DNA of 35,399 nt from Candidatus Sulfopaludibacter sp. (lineage in GTDB: Bacteria; Acidobacteriota; Terriglobia; Bryobacterales; Bryobacteraceae): assembly GCA_031292755.1 (NCBI GenBank), contig JARLGM010000061.1:1-35399 (forward strand), read 5' to 3'. Positions 26,926-35,399 of the stretch are shown piece after piece (position 1 is the first letter of the stretch; every line of letters starts with the position of its first letter). The translations under genes and the position numbers were made by a program. A model generated the notes under the pieces. That model was given only the letters and a program-made list of their open reading frames with translations. It did no database searches and was not told the origin of the DNA.

Positions 26926-27060
26926 CGCCGCGATCGAGTAAACCAGGTGACAGGATCATGTCGTGAAAATAGAAACCCTGGACGATTCGGTAAGTTCCCA
27001 TAAACGGAAGTTAGTAAGTTATGGCATCTCAGGTGCTCAGAACAAATCAGGAGAGCGCAT

Positions 27061-27402
27061 ATGCGTACAAGCCTTTTGCCCGTGCTGATGATCTTATTCT
27101 CCGGCTGGCTGTTCGCCGACACCTGGGATGGGAGCCTGATTGACGCTTCTTGTTATGACCAGAAAAAGAGCGTCGGTGCCTGTTATCCCACAAACTCGAC
27201 GGTCTCCTATGCGCTGGTCATCGAACGCCGGGTCTTCAAAGTGGATAATGCCGGCAACACTAAGGTTGCGCAGGCTCTGAAGCAGCGCGCCGATCGATCC
27301 AGCAATCCTGACATGACACCCAATGCCCGCATGACGGCGACCATTACGGGCACCCTGGATAGCAGCGACTATCTGCGGGTCGACAGCGTCAGCGTTCGGT
27401 AG
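27061..27402 (+). CDS. Small secreted protein with Cys pair, unknown function
   Basis: A 113-residue protein with signal peptide MRTSLLPVLMILFSGWLFA and mature part starting DTWDGSLIDASCYDQKKSVGAC. Two Cys about 11 residues apart may form a disulphide. The remainder is polar with a predicted beta-rich C-terminal half (ATITGTLDSSDYLRVDSVSVR). The WxGxLIDAxC pattern is common in secreted acidobacterial proteins of unknown function (from memory). A good Shine-Dalgarno (AGGAG) lies ten bases before the ATG. The gene stands alone after the sensor-OtsA gene, separated by 135 bases with no feature I recognise, and converges with the peptidase gene six bases away. Confidence 0.75.
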   Translation: MRTSLLPVLMILFSGWLFADTWDGSLIDASCYDQKKSVGACYPTNSTVSYALVIERRVFKVDNAGNTKVAQALKQRADRSSNPDMTPNARMTATITGTLDSSDYLRVDSVSVR

Positions 27403-27408
27403 ACAGGC

Positions 27409-29790
27409 CTAATTCCCGGCCGGTGGGGCCCCGCGTCCGCCGCCCGCCGGGGCTGAAAGCTGATAGTTAGCCGGAGGTTCGGCGCCATATAAGTAACGTA
27501 CGAAATAGTCCCAGCGGCGCCTGGTCATATAGTTGGACGCAGCGCCGTAGCCATGGGCGGCGTTCGGGAACATGATCAGGTCAAAGTCCTTGTTAGCTTT
27601 GATTAGTTCGTTCACTACCAGGAGTGTATTGTACGGCGGCACATTGTTATCCATCGTACCGTGCGCCAGCAACAGGTGCCCCTTCAAGTTCTTCGCCTGG
27701 AGTTGATTCGCCTGGCCGTCGTAATTGTCGCCCGAACTGCCCGGCTTATCTTCCAATAGTCCCTGCCACTTTTCGCCCCAGTCGTCCTCGTATTCGCGAT
27801 TGTCGTGATTGCCCGATTCGCTGATCCCCACTTTGAAAAAGTCGGGATAGCGGAACATAGCATCGGCCGTGGCATAGCCGCCGCCGGAGTGGCCGTAAAT
27901 GCCCACGCGATCGAGGTCGATCCACGGATACCGTTGCGCCAGTTGCCTCATGGCCGCCACCTGGTCCGGCAGTGTGTTATCGCCCATGTCGCCGTAGTAA
28001 GCTTCATGAAATTTCTTGGAGCGCCAGGGAGTGCCCATGCCGTCGATCTCCACCACGATGAATCCCAGCTCCGCCAGCGCATCGCAATCCCCGCGCGCCG
28101 CCGCGAAACTGCGCGACCCCACGCTCCCGGTCTGCGGCCCCGGGTAGATGTGATTGATGATGGGATACTTCCTGTTGGGGTCCAGGTTCGAAGGCTTGAA
28201 CATCAGCCCGTAGATATCGGTGACGCCGTCGCGCGCCTTCACCGTGAACGGCGTGGGCGGCTTCCACCCGGTGGCCAGCAGTTTGGAGATGTCCGCCTTT
28301 TCCAGGTTGACGAGCAGCTTGCCGTTGCTATCGCGCAGCACGGCCACCGGCGGAACGTCCGGCTTCGAATAGCTATCTACGAAGTAATAGCCCTCCGGCG
28401 AAAGGGTCACATCATGATTGCCATCCTCCGGAGTGAGTAGGGCGTAGTTTTTGCCGTCGTACCCAATCTTGTAGAAGTGGCTGAAATACGGATCGCGGCT
28501 CTTCTCGCGGCCCACCGCCAGAAAGTAGATTATGCGATTCTTTTCGTCCACGCGCAGAATTCGCGTGACGTTGCCCGCGCCGGCGGTGATCTGATTCTTG
28601 AGCTTTCCAGTGCCCAGGTCATACAGATAGAGCTGGCCCCAGTTATCCCGCTCGCTGAACCAGATCACTTCATTGGACGCCGGCAGGTAGTACCAGTTGA
28701 TGCGGCCGTTGCCGGATTCGAAGAAGGTCGCCACCTTCTCTTCCATCACATCGCGCACCGCGCCGGTGGCGGCATCGGCCAGTTTGAGTTGCTCCACTTT
28801 GTGATCCCGCGAAGTAGAAACAAAGGCCAGGTGCGCAGCGTCAGGCGACCATTGCACGTCCAACTCACCGCCGCACGCGATATCGTCGCACAGGGTAGAG
28901 CGATGCTGGTCGGGCGGCATCTGCAAGCGGATCACCTTGGCCGCGTCCACGTCGATGATGACGCGCTGGATCATGGTGACGGTGCGATCGCCCGGCAGCG
29001 GGTATTTCCAGGCGCGCAGAGCCGGGTGGCCCACCTTGGTTTCCACCAGGTACATTTCGCCGACGCCGCGCTGGTCCTGCTGATAGGTCGCGATCTTACG
29101 CGAATCGGGCGACCACACGACGATCGGGCGGTCGCTGCTGGTCCACCCGGCGTTGTCCGTGGCGTATCCGAAATCCTTGACACCGTCCGTCGTGAGTTGC
29201 GTCTCTTTGCCGGTGGCGACGTCACGCACCCAGAGATTGTTCTCGCGAATCATGACGGCGCGTTTCTTATCGGGCGAGAGCGATTCGTTGCGTCCACCCG
29301 CGCCCGCTCCGCCGCGCCCGCCGCGACCTCCACGCCCGCCGCCCGCGGATGCGGTGGCCGCGCCAACGTCGCCGCACTTATTGCCCGCCGTGTCGCATTG
29401 GTACCGGCGCCCGCTGTAATTGAAGCTGACCGAGAGCCCATCGGGCGTCACGTCGATTTCCTGAAACGGCAGGCGCGATCCGCTGATGGCCGCGCCCGAT
29501 GCCGCGCCCAGCGCCGAAGCCAGTTTGGCATGATCGAAAGCCGGCTGCCGAGTGCCCTTCGCCGGATCCACCAGGATGAATTCACTGCCCTCCGCAGTCG
29601 TATTGCGGTAGTAAAAGCGCTCTCCGGAGATCCACGAAGGACGCACGCCGCTGTGGAACACCAGCGGAGTCGTATTGTAAGTCATGAACTTCTCCGCCCG
29701 GGCATAATCGGCGGCGGTGAACCGTGTCTGCGCGACGGCAGGCAGGCCTGCCAGCACCACAGAAAGGGACAGAAAGGATTTCAGATGCAT
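27409..29790 (-). CDS. Secreted S9-family dipeptidyl peptidase (DPP-IV-like)
   Basis: A 793-residue exported serine peptidase. It has signal peptide MHLKSFLSLSVVLAGLPAVAQ, an N-terminal eight-bladed DPP-IV-type beta-propeller and a C-terminal alpha/beta-hydrolase. The catalytic triad is Ser about 635 in GHSGGGYA, Asp about 713 in GTMDNNVP and His about 746 in NAAHGYG. DPP-IV-like enzymes remove dipeptides from protein N-termini and usually prefer Xaa-Pro or Xaa-Ala; the exact specificity is not clear. Odd points: a glycine/arginine-rich insert within the propeller (GGGRGGRGGRGGAGAGGR) and a GGGRGAPPAG tail, both unlike the classic enzyme. Start ATG 29790, with an extended -10-like TGTGATTAT ending eight bases upstream and no Shine-Dalgarno. 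Confidence 0.92.
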   Translation of the reverse strand: MHLKSFLSLSVVLAGLPAVAQTRFTAADYARAEKFMTYNTTPLVFHSGVRPSWISGERFYYRNTTAEGSEFILVDPAKGTRQPAFDHAKLASALGAASGAAISGSRLPFQEIDVTPDGLSVSFNYSGRRYQCDTAGNKCGDVGAATASAGGGRGGRGGRGGAGAGGRNESLSPDKKRAVMIRENNLWVRDVATGKETQLTTDGVKDFGYATDNAGWTSSDRPIVVWSPDSRKIATYQQDQRGVGEMYLVETKVGHPALRAWKYPLPGDRTVTMIQRVIIDVDAAKVIRLQMPPDQHRSTLCDDIACGGELDVQWSPDAAHLAFVSTSRDHKVEQLKLADAATGAVRDVMEEKVATFFESGNGRINWYYLPASNEVIWFSERDNWGQLYLYDLGTGKLKNQITAGAGNVTRILRVDEKNRIIYFLAVGREKSRDPYFSHFYKIGYDGKNYALLTPEDGNHDVTLSPEGYYFVDSYSKPDVPPVAVLRDSNGKLLVNLEKADISKLLATGWKPPTPFTVKARDGVTDIYGLMFKPSNLDPNRKYPIINHIYPGPQTGSVGSRSFAAARGDCDALAELGFIVVEIDGMGTPWRSKKFHEAYYGDMGDNTLPDQVAAMRQLAQRYPWIDLDRVGIYGHSGGGYATADAMFRYPDFFKVGISESGNHDNREYEDDWGEKWQGLLEDKPGSSGDNYDGQANQLQAKNLKGHLLLAHGTMDNNVPPYNTLLVVNELIKANKDFDLIMFPNAAHGYGAASNYMTRRRWDYFVRYLYGAEPPANYQLSAPAGGGRGAPPAGN

Positions 29791-29798
29791 TAGGCCGG

Positions 29799-29804
29799 AT
29801 AATC
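29799..29804 (-). promoter_or_regulatory. Extended -10-like box close to start of S9 peptidase
   Basis: On the minus strand TGT precedes GATTAT, which ends eight nt before ATG 29790. Only four of six positions match TATAAT, but the TGN extension strengthens it. No Shine-Dalgarno is present. Confidence 0.3.
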
Positions 29805-29851
29805 ACACTAAAGCGGGGATGAAGTCAAGCGGAGCACCGTCCGCGCGGAGT

Positions 29852-29857
29852 TATACT
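29852..29857 (+). promoter_or_regulatory. -10-like box close to start of Soli_cterm gene
   Basis: TATACT ends eight nt before the ATG at 29866 and no Shine-Dalgarno is seen. It fits a leaderless mRNA. Confidence 0.35.
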
Positions 29858-29865
29858 CATGGGCG

Positions 29866-30588
29866 ATGAGGGCATTCACGCTGGCTTCGACCGCCCTGGT
29901 AATGGCGGCGATTGGCGCGCACGGGCAGCCCGCGCCCGCTTTTGAAGTAGCCTCGGTAAAAGTGTCGCCGCCGCGCACGGGCACGGCCAGGTTCACCGCC
30001 ATGGATAGCGACCCGGCCATGGTGCGGTATTCCAACATTACTCTCAAGATCCTGATTGCCGTCGCGTACAAGTTCGATAGCAGGCTGGTGATGGGCGGAC
30101 CCCCGTGGCTCGATAGCGAGGTCTACGATGTGGTCGCGAAAATGCCGCCCGGCACTCCGAAAGACCAGGTTCCGGCCATGCTCCAGACGTTGCTGGCGGA
30201 GCGGTTTATGCTGGCGCTTCACCCCGAAACGAAAGATCAGCGCGCGTACTTTCTGGTGGTGGGAAAGAACGGGCCCAAGTTGAAGCCGGCGCGGGAGGAG
30301 GGCGGCCAGAATCAGATTATACCGGGCGGCATCATGGGACATGCCATGACCATGGGCGTGCTCGCCGGGACTGTGGCCAGTGTTATGGGATACCACGTGG
30401 TGGACAAGACCGGGCTGACGGGAGCGTTCGACATCGACCTGAGGTTCACGCCGGAGAACAGCAAGGAGCCGGGTCCCAGCCTTCTTACGTGTATCCAGGA
30501 ACAGCTTGGATTAAAGCTGGAACCCGGGCGGGCTCCCGTGGAGATGTTAATAGTCGATCGCGCGGAACGGATTCCGACCGAGAACTGA
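29866..30588 (+). CDS. TIGR03435/DUF3738 (Soli_cterm) secreted protein
   Basis: A 240-residue protein with signal peptide MRAFTLASTALVMAAIGAHGQ. The body shows the acidobacterial DUF3738 pattern: FEVASVKVSPP, VRYSNITLKILIAVAYKFD, WLDSEVYDVVAKMPPGTP, MLQTLLAERFMLALHPETKDQRAYFLVVGKNGPKLKP, VVDKTGLTGAFDIDLRF and LTCIQEQLGLKLEPGRAPVEMLIVDRAERIPTEN at the end. The family is expanded in Solibacter-like genomes and its function is unknown. It often accompanies M56/BlaR-type genes; none is adjacent here. This gene is one of the two best taxonomic signals in the window. It converges with glnA, separated by a hairpin. Confidence 0.92.
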   Translation: MRAFTLASTALVMAAIGAHGQPAPAFEVASVKVSPPRTGTARFTAMDSDPAMVRYSNITLKILIAVAYKFDSRLVMGGPPWLDSEVYDVVAKMPPGTPKDQVPAMLQTLLAERFMLALHPETKDQRAYFLVVGKNGPKLKPAREEGGQNQIIPGGIMGHAMTMGVLAGTVASVMGYHVVDKTGLTGAFDIDLRFTPENSKEPGPSLLTCIQEQLGLKLEPGRAPVEMLIVDRAERIPTEN

Positions 30589-30616
30589 GACAGACGACAG
30601 ACACCGATCGTCTGTC
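30589..30616. terminator. Hairpin between converging Soli_cterm gene and glnA
   Basis: GACAGACGA (30589-30597) and TCGTCTGTC (30608-30616) form a perfect 9-bp stem with a 10-base loop immediately after the TGA stop. It can act on both strands. No long T-run follows. Confidence 0.55.
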
Positions 30617-30624
30617 CCACCCGT

Positions 30625-32073
30625 TTAGAATTCGTTCCAGAGGAACTGATTGTAGACTTCGTGGTGATACTGCACTTCCGGCGTTTTGACGAACGTGCCC
30701 AAGAGGCGCGGGCAGCGGTCGGCCGAAGCCTGCTTCAGGTCGGCGTAGCGGCCCTTCACGTCTTCGCCCAGCAGAGTTGTGGTCCACGCGGCATTCCGGA
30801 AATTGGCTAGCGCATCGTAAATGTTGTCAGGCAGGTAGCGCTCGGCCTGGCGGATGTTCTTGATCTTGGCGATCTCGCCTTCCACTCCCGTCTTGAACAC
30901 CGCGAGCATCACCAGGTACGGATTGGCGTCCGGGGCCACGGAGCGGACCTCCACGCGGGCGCTGCGCTCGTTGCCGAGCGGAATGCGGATCATCGAGCCG
31001 CGATCCACCGCAGAGGCCTTAATCTGGTTGGGCGCCTCGAAGTGCGGATCCAAACGGCGATACGCGTTGACGCTGGGGTTGAACAACAGGCAGAGGTCGT
31101 TGCCGGCCGTCAGGATGCGATCCACGAACTGCCAGCCGAATTTGCTCATCTTCTCTTCGCCCTTGGGATCCCAGAACAGGTTCTTGCCGTTCTTGCTGAT
31201 GGAAACGTTGGTGTGCATGCCACTGCCATTAACGCCCACCACGGGCTTGGGCAGAAAGCTTGCCGTCAGGCCCATGCGATTGGCCACCTGCCGGCAGATC
31301 AGTTTATACAACTGAATATGATCGGCCGCGGCGACCACTTCGGCATAGCTGTAATTGATCTCAAACTGCGAGGGCGCCACTTCCGGATGGTCTTTTTCGT
31401 TCTGGAAGCCCATGGCGCGCTGCACTTCGGCCGTCGTGTCGATAAAGAGCCGCAGCGGATCGCCGGGCAGCGAATGATAGTAGCCGCCCTTGTTGACATA
31501 TTCGAACTTCTGCGTCTCGGGGTAACGACGCTCGGCATCGGCGCCGTTGAACAGGAAGCCTTCGATTTCGTTGGCCGCGTTCAGAGTGTAGCCGCTCTTC
31601 TCGTGGAGGCCGTTGGCGAAGCCCTTCAGCACGCCGCGAATGTCGGCGGTATAGGGAGTGCCATCCTTGTCGATGACTTCGCCGAAGATCAGCACCTTGC
31701 CGGGGCCGAACACATCGGCGGGAGCCCAGTAGAAGGCGCTCCAATCCATGTGCAGGCGCAGATCGCTCTCCCGCTGTGCAGTGAATCCCCGAATCGAGGA
31801 TCCGTCGAACGTCAGGTTGTCCCAGCTTTTGACCAGAAACTTCTTATCGTAGTCGAGCATGTGCAGACGGCCTTCCAGGTCGCTGAACATCACCGTCACG
31901 GCTTTAATGCGCTTCTCGTCGGTCAAATACTTGATGCGCTGTTCCTGGATGACATCCATGGGAACGCGGTTGAGCCGCTGTTGCTTCGCTTCCAGGTTCA
32001 GGTCTTCGAGCTCGGCGTAAGAAAGGCGTAGAAAATCTTGCAGATCGTTCAAAAAATCCTCCTGGTTGAACAT
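30625..32073 (-). CDS. glnA: Glutamine synthetase (type I-like)
   Basis: A 482-residue ATP-dependent enzyme that makes glutamine from glutamate and ammonia. Motifs: FDGSSIRGF, active-site Glu in NEIEGFLF, PSQFEINYSYAE (metal-binding region), VGVNGSGMHTNVSI (ATP/ammonium region), NPSVNAYRRLDPHFEAPN and IRIPLGNERSARVEVRSVAPDANPYL. It has an N-terminal extension of about 30 residues. The usual adenylylation-loop motif N-L-Y-D-L-P reads NIYDAL, so GlnE-type control cannot be assumed. The N-terminus lacks a signal, so it is cytoplasmic. The start is ATG 32073, with GGAGAA six bases before it. No ntrC or glnB gene lies nearby. Confidence 0.95.
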   Translation of the reverse strand: MFNQEDFLNDLQDFLRLSYAELEDLNLEAKQQRLNRVPMDVIQEQRIKYLTDEKRIKAVTVMFSDLEGRLHMLDYDKKFLVKSWDNLTFDGSSIRGFTAQRESDLRLHMDWSAFYWAPADVFGPGKVLIFGEVIDKDGTPYTADIRGVLKGFANGLHEKSGYTLNAANEIEGFLFNGADAERRYPETQKFEYVNKGGYYHSLPGDPLRLFIDTTAEVQRAMGFQNEKDHPEVAPSQFEINYSYAEVVAAADHIQLYKLICRQVANRMGLTASFLPKPVVGVNGSGMHTNVSISKNGKNLFWDPKGEEKMSKFGWQFVDRILTAGNDLCLLFNPSVNAYRRLDPHFEAPNQIKASAVDRGSMIRIPLGNERSARVEVRSVAPDANPYLVMLAVFKTGVEGEIAKIKNIRQAERYLPDNIYDALANFRNAAWTTTLLGEDVKGRYADLKQASADRCPRLLGTFVKTPEVQYHHEVYNQFLWNEF

Positions 32074-32147
32074 TTAATTCTCCGCGACCGGGCCGATGCA
32101 AGGCAATGGTTTTCCGATAGATTGTGTTTATGGGCGCAATCAGGAAA

Positions 32148-32792
32148 TTATTTCCTGCTCTTCGCCAGCCACATCTCATACGCCACGCGCACCATCGCCA
32201 CCCACACAACGGCCACCGCGTACCCGCCCAGCACATCGGTCGGATAGTGGACTCCCAGGTACACCCGCGAAAACCCAACTGCCAGCGTGACCGTCACGGC
32301 GACCGCCCAGATCAGAACTTTGCGCCGCCACGAGACCGCGCCCGCCGTGAGAATGGCGGCCAGCACCCCGTAAAAACAGCAACTGGTCACCGAGTGTCCG
32401 CTCGGAAAGCTGTAGGTTCCAGGCTGCGCCAGATCGAAAAACACCGCCGGGCGCGGACGCCGGAATCCGAACTTGAGCGCCTGATCGAAAACCTGGGCGC
32501 CCAGCACCGTAACGGCAAGCAGCACGGCTGCCCGGGGTCTGCCGGCGGCGTACAGCCTCCAGACCAGTATCACCCCGAGCGGCAGCAGTACGGTCACCGA
32601 TCCCAACTGAGTTACGCCGCTCATTACCCCGGTAAGCTGGGGCGTGGCCCAACTGTGGATGGTGCTCCGCACGCTCGCATCGAAGCTCTGCGTGGCGCCC
32701 TGCACGACGGCGTGCGCCAGCGCCGCGAAAAACAGCGCCGCCAAAACAGCGACGGCGAATCCCGCGATCCATGCCCGATTGTCGCGTTCCAC
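32148..32792 (-). CDS. PAP2-family membrane phosphatase
   Basis: About 214 residues with six membrane segments. The PAP2 phosphatase motifs are complete: KFGFRRPRP (K-x6-RP), YSFPSGHSVTS (PSGH) and SRVYLGVHYPTD (SR-x5-H-x3-D). The His of the second motif would be phosphorylated and the catalytic site faces the periplasm. Likely substrates are phosphatidic acid or polyprenyl diphosphate (undecaprenyl recycling); the motifs do not separate these. The start is uncertain. GTG 32792 gives VERDNRAWIAGFAVAV with AAGAAG just before it; TTG and GTT codons lie further upstream in the same frame. A very long frame running left to right past the neighbour gene is not coding. It is followed by glnA 74 bases downstream on the same strand. 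Confidence 0.85.
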   Translation of the reverse strand: MERDNRAWIAGFAVAVLAALFFAALAHAVVQGATQSFDASVRSTIHSWATPQLTGVMSGVTQLGSVTVLLPLGVILVWRLYAAGRPRAAVLLAVTVLGAQVFDQALKFGFRRPRPAVFFDLAQPGTYSFPSGHSVTSCCFYGVLAAILTAGAVSWRRKVLIWAVAVTVTLAVGFSRVYLGVHYPTDVLGGYAVAVVWVAMVRVAYEMWLAKSRK

Positions 32793-32846
32793 CTTCTTAA
32801 CAATACGGTGCCCGCCGCACTGTGACAAAATGGTTGATTCCCCAAT

Positions 32847-35399
32847 ATGCGTTCGGCTCTCATTGTCCTCTTCGCGCTCGCCCTTGTCCTGCGGGCTCAA
32901 ACGCCTCTCGGCACCGTTACGGGCCTGGCGGCGGACCCGTCCGGCGGCGCCGTCCCCGGGGTTGCCATCACCCTCACCAGCCAGGAAACCGGCGTCAAGC
33001 GGACCGCTTCCACCAACGGAGCAGGCCTGTATTCCTTCCCCGACCTGCCTCCGGGAACCTACCGGCTGAACGCCGAGACCAATGGCTTCCGGCCCGTGGA
33101 GACGCGCGCATTCGTCGTGGAGGCCTTCCGCACCGTCCGGCAGGACCTGCCGCTGGAACTGGCCACCGCCAACTCCGCGGTCCTTGTGACCGAAGCCGCC
33201 TCGCCCGTGATCCAGGTGGACACGCCGGCTATCGCCACCAGCCTCGGCAGCCGCGAGATCATCGAACTGCCTACCACCCTGCGCAGCGTCGCCAAGAATT
33301 CGGGCGATTCCGGACTGATCAGCGAGATCCTGCCGGAGACCGTGCCCGGCGTGGTGCAAGTGGGCGGCGGCGCCAAGTGGCTGACACCGGGAGGCACCGC
33401 CGGCGCCACGGACGTGAAGGTGGACGGTATCGAAACCAGGTTCGGCAATTTCGGCAGCCCGGACAACGTGTCGCAGCCTTCCATGGAAGCCGTCCAGGAA
33501 TTCACCGCTAACGTGCTTACCTCGCGCGCGGAATTCAGCGGCATGGGCACCATCACCACGGCCACCAAAAGCGGGACCAACGAATTCCACGGCGGCGTCT
33601 ACGAGTACATGCACAACAGCTTCACCGACGCGCGCAACACCTTCGCCACCGCCCTGCCCTTCACCAACCTGCACAACTACGGCGGCACGCTGGGCGGCCC
33701 GGCGCGGAAAGACAAGACTTTCTTCTTCGTGGATTTCGATGGCACGCGCGGCGTCTCCGCATACCTGTTTTCGCCCAATGTGCCAACCGTGGCCATGCGC
33801 AATGGAGATTTCAGCAGCCAGGCGGCGCTCAAGAATCCATACACCGGTTTCAATCCGTACAGCGGGAACAGCATCCTGCCGCAGTACCTTTCGCCGCAGG
33901 CCAGACAGGCGCAGCAGATCTTCTTCCCGCTGCCGAACTTCGGGCCGCCCAGCCTGACCGCGGCCAACTACCGCGCATCGTTCGACGGACCCGAGGTGCA
34001 TCGCACCGAAGAGTTCCGCGTGGACCACAACTTCACGGCCAATCACATGGCCTTCGTGCGTTACTCGAATCGCAAGGACGATTACCAGATTCCGGGCGCG
34101 CGCTCTTCGCTTCCGCCCACCACCGTGGGCACCAGCGACAACATCCGCCGCGTAAACTTCTGGACCCTGGGCGATGTCGCCAATCTGCGTCCGAGCGTGG
34201 TCAACGAATTTCGCGCCGGCGTGGTGATCCTGGTGTCGGCAAGCAGCGCGGATTTCACCGGCCAGAACCTCATGCAGCAGATCGGCATCGCCGGCCTGCC
34301 CGACCGCGGCGCTGTCAACAGCCTGCCCTTCTTCAGCGTCTCCGGCTTCACCAACAACAACATCAACCTGTTGAGCCCGGTGAACGACGGGCACGCCCAG
34401 TTGGCGGACAATCTGAGTTGGGTCCACGGGCGCCACTCCATGAAGTTCGGCGTGGAGGCCATCGATTGGTTTGTCAATCGCTACATGCCCAATAATTCCG
34501 GCAATCCCATCTTCGGCAGTTACTCGTTTACCGGCGCGTTCACCGGCAACGCCTACGCCGACTTTCTGCTGGGACTGCCGGCCACCGCGACCCGCGAAGA
34601 GCCCTTCCCCGCGCAGTACAACCGCTCGCGCGACTGGTCCGGTTACGCCCAGGACGATTTCAAATTGACGCCCAAGCTGACCCTGATCTACGGCCTGCGC
34701 TACGAATACAACGGACCTGCCTACGCCAACGGGGACAATATGTATTCCTTCGACCTGGCCACCGGCAGAATCCTGGTACCTTCCCAGGCGTCCATCCAGA
34801 AGTTCAGCGCCCTGTTCCCTTCCTCCTATCCCGTGGAAACCGCCAACGCCGCGGGTTTGGGCCGTTCCTTGCGCAAGAGCGACGATAACAATTTCGCCCC
34901 GCGCTTCGGCTTCTCCTATCAGTTGGGCAAAGATGCGCGAACGGTACTCCGCGGGGGATGGGGCATGTACTATAACCATTATTCGGAGAACGTACCGGGC
35001 GATCTGGCGGCCGGTCCCTTCTCCGCCACCACCATCAACACCAACGTATTCACGAATGGCCAGCCTCTGTTCACGCTGGCCAACCCGTTCGCCGCCGCCG
35101 GCACTCCCGGAACGCTCTCGCTACGCGCCGTGGCTCCCAATCTGCGCAACAGCCCGGTGCAACAATACACGCTTTCGCTGGAGCGCGAACTCACGCGCGA
35201 TCTCGGCGTGCGTGTGAGCTACATAGGGTCCCACGGCAGCCAACTGGTCTATCGCCGCGACGTGAATCAACCGCTGGCCTCCACGGTGGCGTTCAACAAT
35301 GCGCGCCGTCCGTACCCCATTTTCGGCACCATCAACTATGCCGACAACGGCGCCAACATGTTATACAGCGGATTGCAGACGCAGGTGCAACGGCGGTTC
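32847..35399 (+). CDS. TonB-dependent-receptor-like outer-membrane protein, 3' end outside window
   Basis: The frame opens at ATG 32847 and runs to the right edge (851 codons visible, no stop). A signal peptide (MRSALIVLFALALVLRAQ) precedes a carboxypeptidase-regulatory-like domain (about residues 20-100, GTVTGLAADPSGGAVPGVAITL...TNGAGLYSFPDLPPGTYRL). A plug-like region follows (VDGIETRFGNFGSPDNVSQPSMEAVQEF...TKSGTNEFHGGVYEY), then many beta strands of an outer-membrane barrel. This is the acidobacterial 'TonB-dependent receptor / Oar-like' protein, often over 1000 residues, so a few hundred are missing. Role: uptake of a large substrate or adhesion; the ligand is unknown. No strong Shine-Dalgarno. 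The TonB protein at 5000-5857 could energise it (inference). Confidence 0.88.
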   Translation, partial: MRSALIVLFALALVLRAQTPLGTVTGLAADPSGGAVPGVAITLTSQETGVKRTASTNGAGLYSFPDLPPGTYRLNAETNGFRPVETRAFVVEAFRTVRQDLPLELATANSAVLVTEAASPVIQVDTPAIATSLGSREIIELPTTLRSVAKNSGDSGLISEILPETVPGVVQVGGGAKWLTPGGTAGATDVKVDGIETRFGNFGSPDNVSQPSMEAVQEFTANVLTSRAEFSGMGTITTATKSGTNEFHGGVYEYMHNSFTDARNTFATALPFTNLHNYGGTLGGPARKDKTFFFVDFDGTRGVSAYLFSPNVPTVAMRNGDFSSQAALKNPYTGFNPYSGNSILPQYLSPQARQAQQIFFPLPNFGPPSLTAANYRASFDGPEVHRTEEFRVDHNFTANHMAFVRYSNRKDDYQIPGARSSLPPTTVGTSDNIRRVNFWTLGDVANLRPSVVNEFRAGVVILVSASSADFTGQNLMQQIGIAGLPDRGAVNSLPFFSVSGFTNNNINLLSPVNDGHAQLADNLSWVHGRHSMKFGVEAIDWFVNRYMPNNSGNPIFGSYSFTGAFTGNAYADFLLGLPATATREEPFPAQYNRSRDWSGYAQDDFKLTPKLTLIYGLRYEYNGPAYANGDNMYSFDLATGRILVPSQASIQKFSALFPSSYPVETANAAGLGRSLRKSDDNNFAPRFGFSYQLGKDARTVLRGGWGMYYNHYSENVPGDLAAGPFSATTINTNVFTNGQPLFTLANPFAAAGTPGTLSLRAVAPNLRNSPVQQYTLSLERELTRDLGVRVSYIGSHGSQLVYRRDVNQPLASTVAFNNARRPYPIFGTINYADNGANMLYSGLQTQVQRRF

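Noticed and set aside
32793-34979. Long minus-strand frame upstream of the PAP2 gene
   Set aside because: It lies opposite the TonB-receptor-like gene and shows no domain; only the last 214 codons are PAP2.

Overview
The window most likely comes from a soil acidobacterium of the Solibacter/Bryobacter type (Acidobacteriota, Bryobacterales). The evidence is high GC, a TIGR03435-type (Soli_cterm) secreted protein at 29866-30588, a TIGR03437-type Solibacter C-terminal domain on a large Ig-repeat protein at 8192-11929, a Cna-B/TonB-receptor-like giant outer-membrane protein at the right edge, and many secreted or periplasmic proteins. This assignment rests on recognising families, not on a search.

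Layout. Positions 1-1.4 kb hold minus-strand genes that look like a phage structural module. They abut abruptly, at about 1400-1408, a hybrid histidine kinase that has lost its sensor and His-phosphotransfer regions. This is either a real insertion/deletion scar or an assembly join. Region 2.3-8.1 kb is housekeeping/accessory: a Ycf48-like BNR protein, a DUF2007-epoxide hydrolase fusion, a TonB-type energy transducer divergent from a DoxX-like membrane protein, and an aldo/keto reductase. Region 8.2-14.5 kb is surface/periplasmic: an 11-module Ig-like protein, a Tat-exported SMP-30/gluconolactonase and a carboxypeptidase-regulatory-like (Cna-B-like) protein.

Region 14.6-23.6 kb runs rightwards and starts with proteostasis: hsp20 behind a near-perfect sigma-70 promoter, clpB, a decamer-built stem-loop repeat, then htpX. 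A tightly packed run follows: an RlmI-type rRNA methyltransferase, a PfkB sugar kinase, a GT39-like membrane glycosyltransferase, a YbjQ protein and dapF. Several junctions here are ATGA/TGATG overlaps, so the run is probably an operon. A 59-residue metallothionein-like protein faces it from the other strand.

Region 23.9-35.4 kb contains a VOC protein divergent from a membrane-anchored, HAMP-linked trehalose-6-phosphate-synthase-like enzyme, a small secreted protein, an S9/DPP-IV peptidase, the Soli_cterm protein, glutamine synthetase, a PAP2 phosphatase and the start of a TonB-receptor-like protein that leaves the window.

The most interesting signals are: (i) a four-half-site operator array with exact 11-bp phasing between the TonB and DoxX genes; (ii) TATAAT-like boxes 7-11 nt from the start codon of at least seven genes without a Shine-Dalgarno, which suggests widespread leaderless transcripts; (iii) the sensor-fused OtsA-like enzyme with a sigma-54-like site directly before it; (iv) DapF with Ser in place of the second catalytic Cys; (v) the small metallothionein; and (vi) the junction near 1.4 kb. 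No rRNA, tRNA, CRISPR array, integrase or complete insertion sequence was seen, and no gene-free stretch exceeds 300 bases.
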